From NCBI GenBank assembly GCA_044344145.1, contig JBIJDM010000025.1, positions 1-19,485 on the forward strand: a stretch of 19,485 nt of DNA, given 5' to 3'. Source of the stretch: JBAXGE01 sp044344145 (GTDB taxonomy: Bacteria > Planctomycetota > Phycisphaerae > WQYP01). Positions 15,194 to 19,485 of the stretch are shown one piece after another; the stretch's first letter is position 1; the number at the start of each line of letters is the position of its first letter. Position numbers and translations under genes: made by a program. The notes beneath the pieces are model-generated. The model ran no database searches and was not told the origin of the DNA. It was given only the letters and a program-made list of their open reading frames with translations.

Positions 15194-15718
15194 TTACATC
15201 CGGTAACCGTTTTTACGCCCCGAATCCAACCCTAGGATCGGCCGCAATTTATCCAGCACATAGATGATCGGGGCCGCCAGAATGGCGGTGTATCCCGCGT
15301 TGGCGCACCCTTGCCATACCAGACTGCCGAAGCCCAGCCGCGCCGTATGGGGTATGCTCCAGCATTTGAAAATGCTGCTGAGTAGAGCCAGCAGGATACC
15401 GGCGAACAACGCCACCAGCGCTTGACTGAGAAAGAAATCCCGAAAAATTGACATCCGGATACGCAGTACCAACCAGCCCAGCAGGGCGATGGGAATGGCC
15501 TGGGTGCCGATGATATCGGTGCTGATCAGGTCGTAGGTGATGCCGGTAATGATTGCCGCCAGCGCGGCTTCGTCCTCGGGGGCGTATAGGGCATAGAACA
15601 GCACCAGGATCAGCAGGTACTCAATCCGCGGATAGGTGCCGGGACTAATTTTACCCAACTGCGCCACTTGCAACGCCGTCGCCACATATAAGAGGATGAC
15701 ATACGCAAACCAGCGCAT
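15194..15718 (-). CDS. mreD: MreD-like rod shape-determining membrane protein
   Basis: The 174-residue protein is almost entirely hydrophobic, with five or six predicted membrane helices. Its pattern matches MreD: an N-terminal helix, RIEYLLILVLFYALYAPEDEAALAAIITGITYDLIS (the charged, Gly-rich loop before a helix is typical), and GTQAIPIALLGWLVL. MreD belongs to the elongasome with MreC, RodA and PBP2, in the cytoplasmic membrane. mreB and mreC are not adjacent; instead the gene is last in a kdsB-pyrG-mreD operon, 27 bases after pyrG, with GGAAGG 8 bases before the ATG. The membrane-protein call is solid. The MreD identity rests on pattern only, and another small membrane protein is possible. 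Confidence 0.65.
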   Translation of the reverse strand: MRWFAYVILLYVATALQVAQLGKISPGTYPRIEYLLILVLFYALYAPEDEAALAAIITGITYDLISTDIIGTQAIPIALLGWLVLRIRMSIFRDFFLSQALVALFAGILLALLSSIFKCWSIPHTARLGFGSLVWQGCANAGYTAILAAPIIYVLDKLRPILGLDSGRKNGYRM

Positions 15719-15745
15719 ACCGTTGACCTTCCCTGTGGGATAGGT

Positions 15746-17536
15746 TTAGAGACTCACATCATTCACGGCGATCCCGGTGATTTCCGGCATGGTCTGCTGC
15801 GGATAAGCCCGAATCAGTGCCGCCTGAACCAAGCCCAGGAACAGACCATCGGGACTTAGCGGTCGACTGGTCAGGCAGGGGTGCGATTGGGTGCCGACAA
15901 AATACGGGTGCTGTTCCGGGGGTAATTCCAGCATCTGCATAATGGGCTGGTTGGGGGCATGGCCGGAGAAAATCAGCCCGTGTTTTTCCAACTGGGCAAT
16001 ATACTTCGGGTCCACTTCATAGCGATGCCGGAACCGCAGGCGTTTGTTGTCCTGCTGGTCATACAGCTTCCACACCATGGATTCGGGCTTGATTACCACA
16101 TCTTTACCACCCAGCCGCATGTTCCCGCCCAAGCCTTCAATCTTCTTTTGCTCCGGCAGGATGTCAATGACCGGGTGCGGGCACTTGGGATCAAACTCGG
16201 TGCTATGCGCCCCGGCCAGCTTGCAGACATTCCGGGCATATTCGATCACGGCAATTTGGAAACCCAGACAGATACCCAGATAGGGGAGTTTGTTTTCGCG
16301 GGCATACTTAACACATTCCAGCTTGCCTTCCACCCCGCGCGAACCGAAACCGCCCGGGACGATGATCCCGTGGCAGCCGCGCAGTTTTTCTGCGACATTC
16401 CGGCTGTCCACTTCGGTGGTATCGATCCACACCACATTGATGTCACAATGGCAATGCGAGGAGCAGTGCTCCAGCGCTTTGTCGATCGAGGCATACGCAT
16501 CGCGGACCGAGGTGTATTTGCCGGTCACGCCGATGGTGATTTTGCGTTCCTTGGGGGCCAGCAGATTTTCCACAAATTGCAGCCAATCCCGCCGGGCGGA
16601 ATCTTCGGTGCGCTGATTGACCCGTTCATGCAATTGCAGCAGGGTCAGGACTTCGCGATCCATCCCGGCTTCGCGCAGCATTTCCGGGATAAGATAGATG
16701 GATGGCACATCGTGCATGGAGAAAACACGCCGTAGCGGAACGTTCGAGAATAGCGAGATCTTCTGCCGGACTTTTTCCGTCACCGGCGACGGGCAGCGAC
16801 AGGCGATAATGTGCGGTTGCAGCCCGGCCTCCATCACTTGGCGCAAGCCCAATTGGGCGGCCTTGGATTTCTGTTCGCCCAGACTCTGCGGTTCCATCAC
16901 GTAGCTAAGCGCCACCACACACACGCTGTGTTCACCTTCTTCGTAGGCCAGTTCGCGCAGCGCTTCGATGAAATAACCGTTTTCGTAATCGCCCACGGTC
17001 CCCCCGACTTCCACAAAGACCACGTCGGCTTTGGATTCGATCGCGAGATTGCGCAGCACACGTTTCACTTCCCCCGTGACATGGGGAATCCACTGCACAT
17101 CACGGCCCAGATATTCACCGTGCCGTTCCCGTTCCAGTACCCGGGTGAAGATTTGTCCGCTGGTGGTGAAGTTGTAGCGGTTCAGATTTTCATTGAGCAT
17201 GCGTTCGTACGTGCCCAGATCCATATCGGTTTCCATGCCGTCATCGAGCACGAAAACTTCCCCGTGACGGAACGGATTCAGCGTGCCGGAATCAATATTC
17301 AGGTAGCCTTCCATCTTGATCGGGGCGACCTTGAGGCCTTTGTCTTTCAGAATTTTGGCCAGACTGGAAGCGAAGATGCCTTTGCCCAGTCCGGACATGA
17401 CCGTGCCCAGCACCACCACATACTTGGTGCGGCCTTTCACATACCCTTTGGGGTAGGGGGTGTAAAACTCCGTGTCGTCCGAGGTGTGACCCACAGAGGC
17501 TAACAACTCGGTTGAATCGGTATTCTCGCGTTCCAT
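15746..17536 (-). CDS. pyrG: CTP synthase with N-terminal extension and altered glutaminase triad
   Basis: CTP synthase aminates UTP to CTP using ATP and ammonia from glutamine. The protein has 596 residues (about 545 in E. coli). Roughly 37 extra residues precede the synthetase domain; the ATG at 17536 has CGGAG 5 bases upstream. The synthetase half shows the P-loop-like GTVMSGLGKG (K52), K74 in IKMEGYLN (LDPYIN in E. coli), HGEVFVLDDGMETDMDLG and EVGGTVGD. The class I glutaminase half shows PGGFGSRGVEG, GICLGFQ with nucleophile C423, HSTEF and RHRYEVD. The triad's HPE is read here as H552-P-C554, so the Glu is Cys. This is a distinctly divergent branch, but all other catalytic parts remain. 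It lies between kdsB (22 bases) and mreD (27 bases); KdsB consumes CTP. Confidence 0.96.
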   Translation of the reverse strand: MERENTDSTELLASVGHTSDDTEFYTPYPKGYVKGRTKYVVVLGTVMSGLGKGIFASSLAKILKDKGLKVAPIKMEGYLNIDSGTLNPFRHGEVFVLDDGMETDMDLGTYERMLNENLNRYNFTTSGQIFTRVLERERHGEYLGRDVQWIPHVTGEVKRVLRNLAIESKADVVFVEVGGTVGDYENGYFIEALRELAYEEGEHSVCVVALSYVMEPQSLGEQKSKAAQLGLRQVMEAGLQPHIIACRCPSPVTEKVRQKISLFSNVPLRRVFSMHDVPSIYLIPEMLREAGMDREVLTLLQLHERVNQRTEDSARRDWLQFVENLLAPKERKITIGVTGKYTSVRDAYASIDKALEHCSSHCHCDINVVWIDTTEVDSRNVAEKLRGCHGIIVPGGFGSRGVEGKLECVKYARENKLPYLGICLGFQIAVIEYARNVCKLAGAHSTEFDPKCPHPVIDILPEQKKIEGLGGNMRLGGKDVVIKPESMVWKLYDQQDNKRLRFRHRYEVDPKYIAQLEKHGLIFSGHAPNQPIMQMLELPPEQHPYFVGTQSHPCLTSRPLSPDGLFLGLVQAALIRAYPQQTMPEITGIAVNDVSL

Positions 17537-17558
17537 GGCAACTCCGTTCTATAAAAAC

Positions 17559-18323
17559 TTAAATAAGAGCTGATCGGCTGCGTTCAATAAAGGCCGCGTA
17601 ATCGGCCGGGGTATCAATCCCGGCCGGGGCTTCGGCAATATCCTGCACGAAAATTTTCACGCCCAAAAACAACGCCCGTAGTTGTTCCAGTTTTTCCAGT
17701 TGTTCAATGACTGGCAGGGGGGTGGCACACAACGTCAGCAGAAAACTGCGTTGATAGGCATAGATGCCCAGATGCTTGCGGTAAATGCCCGCCAATTCCA
17801 GCATAGTGGCCGAGGCGCTTTGGCCATCACGATCAAAGGGAATGACCGAGCGCGAGAAGTAGATGGCCATCCCGCGCTGATCCACCACAACTTTGACCTT
17901 GTTGGGGTCTTTGATTTCGTTCCAATTGGCGAAGGGCGCCGATACGGTGGCCATGGGCACATCCACCTGCCGGGTTATCCGTACCAGGTCGTCGATGATT
18001 TCGGGCTTGATTTCCGGCTCGTCACCCTGGACATTGACCACGGTATGGAACCGCTGGAATTCCGGCATCCGCATCACTTCGGCGATACGATCGGTACCGG
18101 ACTGGTGGTCCGGGCGGGTCATGACGGCCTGACCGCCAAAACTGCGTACCGCTTCCACTATGCGTTCATCATCAGTGGCGACCACGACGGCTTCCACGCG
18201 TTTGGCCCGGCTGGCCTGTTCGTAAACATGCTGGATCAGATATTTTCCCGTGGCACGAAGGAGTGGCTTTCCGGGCAGGCGTGAAGATGCAAAACGTGCG
18301 GGAATAACGACGACAGCCGGCAT
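17559..18323 (-). CDS. kdsB: 3-deoxy-manno-octulosonate cytidylyltransferase (CMP-KDO synthetase)
   Basis: This 254-residue cytoplasmic enzyme activates KDO with CTP to give CMP-KDO, the donor for the inner core of lipopolysaccharide. The family motifs are complete: IPARFASSRLPGKPL (residues 7-21), ATDDERI, TRPDHQSGTDRIAE, VNVQGDEPEI, the YFSRSVIPFDRD strand, HLGIYAYQRSFL, LEKLEQLRAL and GIDTPADY. The length is normal. The ATG at 18323 has GAGGT 5 bases upstream. It is the first gene of a three-gene operon with pyrG and mreD, behind a good promoter at 18396-18424. Its presence shows that the organism makes KDO-containing LPS, consistent with the LptF/LptG-type gene upstream. Confidence 0.96.
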   Translation of the reverse strand: MPAVVVIPARFASSRLPGKPLLRATGKYLIQHVYEQASRAKRVEAVVVATDDERIVEAVRSFGGQAVMTRPDHQSGTDRIAEVMRMPEFQRFHTVVNVQGDEPEIKPEIIDDLVRITRQVDVPMATVSAPFANWNEIKDPNKVKVVVDQRGMAIYFSRSVIPFDRDGQSASATMLELAGIYRKHLGIYAYQRSFLLTLCATPLPVIEQLEKLEQLRALFLGVKIFVQDIAEAPAGIDTPADYAAFIERSRSALI

Positions 18324-18395
18324 ACTTCACCTCATATTGCTGGGGAGATACTACCGTCTTACGCCAGACCGCAGTTCTATCACAGTTGGGCACTC

Positions 18396-18424
18396 ATCTT
18401 AAACCGAGAAGGCGTCACTGGCAA
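18396..18424 (-). promoter_or_regulatory. Sigma70-type promoter of the kdsB-pyrG-mreD operon
   Basis: On the minus strand TTGCCA (18424-18419) and TAAGAT (18401-18396) are 17 bases apart, matching 5 of 6 and 4 of 6 consensus positions. The predicted start near 18389 gives a leader of about 66 bases before kdsB. No terminator is visible between iclR (ends 18450) and this promoter, so some read-through from the upstream genes is possible. Confidence 0.55.
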
Positions 18425-18449
18425 TCAATAACCACGGTAAGTTTCAGAA

Positions 18450-19097
18450 TCATTTTCCCGCTGCAGCGCGGGTGCCGAGGATTTTTCCGGCGGCCTGATG
18501 CAATAGTTGCAGCGTCTTGTCCCCGCGGTAGTATTTCATCGGTCCGGACACGGCGATACCATATTCCTGTCCGTCAAAGCGTAAACGCAGGGCCAAACCG
18601 AAATTTATCCCGTCATTACGCTTCATGAAGTAATGCTCGACCCGGGCTGGTTGCTGCAGCAACAGACCAATAACCGAGTCTTGGGCTGGGTAGATGTTGC
18701 CAAAACTGCTTTGAAATTCTTCCGGTGCCCGACGGAACAGATATACAACCTGCTGATTCCAAACGAAACCCAGGGCGGCCAGACAGCCCACCTGGCTGGC
18801 TAATTGTGCCATAATGGGATCGGCCTTACCCAGTGGACTATTGCGTAAACCTAAAGCCCCGAGGGCCAAAACGCCCGTATGGACCCGCCAGCGTCCATGG
18901 CCAATCCGGGTAACATATCCTAACGTGTTTAATGTCAATAGGTTACGACTAATAATCGAAGGGGCTAACCCCACCACCTTGGCGATTTCGCCCGTCGTTA
19001 GCGATGCTTCACTTCGGGCCAGTATTTCCAGCAATTCAAAGCCGATTCGGATCGAACGGTTGCGTTGGGCAGAGGTAGATTTCGGTTTTACACTCAT
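18450..19097 (-). CDS. IclR-family transcriptional regulator, short
   Basis: This 215-residue DNA-binding protein has an IclR-type winged helix at about residues 12-75 (IRIGFELLEILARSEASLTTGEIAKVVGLAPSIISRNLLTLNTLGYV). A C-terminal part follows that fits the IclR ligand domain loosely (SQVGCLAALGFVWNQQVVYLFR, GIAVSGPMKYYRG). Typical IclR proteins have about 250 residues, so the ligand domain is shortened. IclR regulators often control sugar-acid, aromatic or glyoxylate pathways; the target here is unknown. The ATG at 19097 has GAGGGTG just upstream and lies only 9 bases after the stop of the LptF/LptG-type gene, so the two are probably cotranscribed. That pairing is unusual. Confidence 0.82.
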   Translation of the reverse strand: MSVKPKSTSAQRNRSIRIGFELLEILARSEASLTTGEIAKVVGLAPSIISRNLLTLNTLGYVTRIGHGRWRVHTGVLALGALGLRNSPLGKADPIMAQLASQVGCLAALGFVWNQQVVYLFRRAPEEFQSSFGNIYPAQDSVIGLLLQQPARVEHYFMKRNDGINFGLALRLRFDGQEYGIAVSGPMKYYRGDKTLQLLHQAAGKILGTRAAAGK

Positions 19098-19106
19098 GAA
19101 TCACCC

Positions 19107-19485
19107 TCAAGTCTTCAGGGAATCCATCAGTACCAGCGCGATTGGGCCAAAAATGATGACCGGCAACCAGGCCCCAATGAGCGCGGGAACGACCGTTCCC
19201 GCCGCCTGGAAAAATACAAAAGTACCCGCAAAGCACAAGGCTGAGACGATGGTGCACCGGATCATATTGACCACCAATTGGCGTGGATCGCGGGTCAGCA
19301 GGAAGGGGATACTCACCAGCAGCATGATCAAATTCATGATCGGCTGGGTGACCCGGGTGTGCAAAATCTTCTCAAACTTGGGTTTGGTGGCGATGGGGGA
19401 GTTAACGATCAATTCCTGAATCTCACCCGTGCCCAACAAATCCGCTGCTTTGCGACTAACGGCCAACTCCAACTGTCGGGGCGAT
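19107..19485 (-). CDS. LptF/LptG (YjgP/YjgQ) family permease, C-terminal part only
   Basis: The visible 125 residues are the end of a membrane protein whose start lies beyond the window. They contain the C-terminal membrane block: a charged stretch (KFEKILHTRVTQPIMNL) leads into a helix (LIMLLVSIPFLL), followed by a basic loop (TRDPRQ) and two or three more helices ending in PVIIFGPIALVLMDSLKT. This arrangement matches the last third of LptF or LptG, which form the cytoplasmic-membrane part of the LPS exporter together with the ATPase LptB. Whether it is LptF or LptG cannot be told from this part. The neighbouring kdsB supports an LPS role. Confidence 0.75.
   Translation of the reverse strand, partial: SPRQLELAVSRKAADLLGTGEIQELIVNSPIATKPKFEKILHTRVTQPIMNLIMLLVSIPFLLTRDPRQLVVNMIRCTIVSALCFAGTFVFFQAAGTVVPALIGAWLPVIIFGPIALVLMDSLKT

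Noticed and set aside
15959..17503. Two long open frames (258 and 230 codons) antisense to pyrG
   Set aside because: Composition rich in His, Phe and Gly with no family motif; pyrG covers the whole region with conserved residues.
17682..18284. Open frame of 200 codons antisense to kdsB
   Set aside because: Same shadow pattern; kdsB motifs are complete on the other strand.
1..19485. CRISPR arrays, insertion sequences, phage genes, toxin-antitoxin pairs, tRNA or rRNA genes
   Set aside because: No regularly spaced repeats, transposase or integrase motifs, or tRNA-like folds were noticed; gene-free gaps are all under 220 bases and hold promoter-like sequence or nothing evident.

Overview
The window is a chromosomal stretch from a Gram-negative bacterium with an outer membrane. 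It encodes CMP-KDO synthesis (kdsB), a C-terminal piece of an LptF/LptG-type permease, YidC with a large periplasmic domain, and an MreD-like protein. Several features suggest the Planctomycetota or another PVC-superphylum lineage: the divergent form of CTP synthase, a YidC whose membrane core opens with a Cys-rich CGFCTF motif, a VIT/vWA secreted protein, and the short operons that alternate strand. That placement is inference from protein flavour only, without any database search. Base composition and codon use look uniform. I see no mobile element, tRNA, rRNA, CRISPR array or phage gene.

Layout. 1-357 (-): a Fur-family regulator, cut by the window edge, that has lost the usual metal ligands. 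484-2145 (-): a large secreted protein of unknown function, divergent from 2357-4663 (+), a secreted VIT + vWA protein that ends in a textbook terminator. 4835-7195 (+): aroF-type DAHP synthase followed by a GlcF-like two-cluster Fe-S protein, behind a recognisable promoter and a 22-bp palindrome. 7202-8632 (-): rhamnulokinase, converging on glcF with 6 bp between the stops. 8845-13065 (+): metallophosphoesterase, yidC and mnmE. 13141-15179 (+): an orphan sugar-type solute-binding protein and an SGNH/GDSL esterase. 15194-18323 (-): kdsB, pyrG and mreD in one tight operon (reading right to left). 18450-19485 (-): an LptF/LptG-type permease (5' part missing) and a short IclR-type regulator.

How the genes relate. 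The right end is an envelope block: LPS export permease, CTP synthase, the CTP-consuming KDO-activating enzyme, and a cell-shape membrane protein. Placing pyrG directly behind kdsB links the supply of CTP with one of its envelope uses. YidC and MnmE keep their widespread neighbourhood, but the usual jag gene between them is absent. The rhamnulokinase, solute-binding protein and SGNH esterase hint at use of plant or algal polysaccharide, but they are not one operon and no permease or isomerase is present.

No clearly new multi-gene system is visible. The most interesting observations are residue-level departures in otherwise familiar proteins: the Fur-like regulator without His/Cys ligands, a CTP synthase whose glutaminase triad Glu is Cys, and an MnmE with an altered switch II. 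Next come some tidy regulatory DNA structures. No gene-free stretch exceeds 300 bases; the longest (2146-2356 and 8633-8844) are divergent promoter regions.
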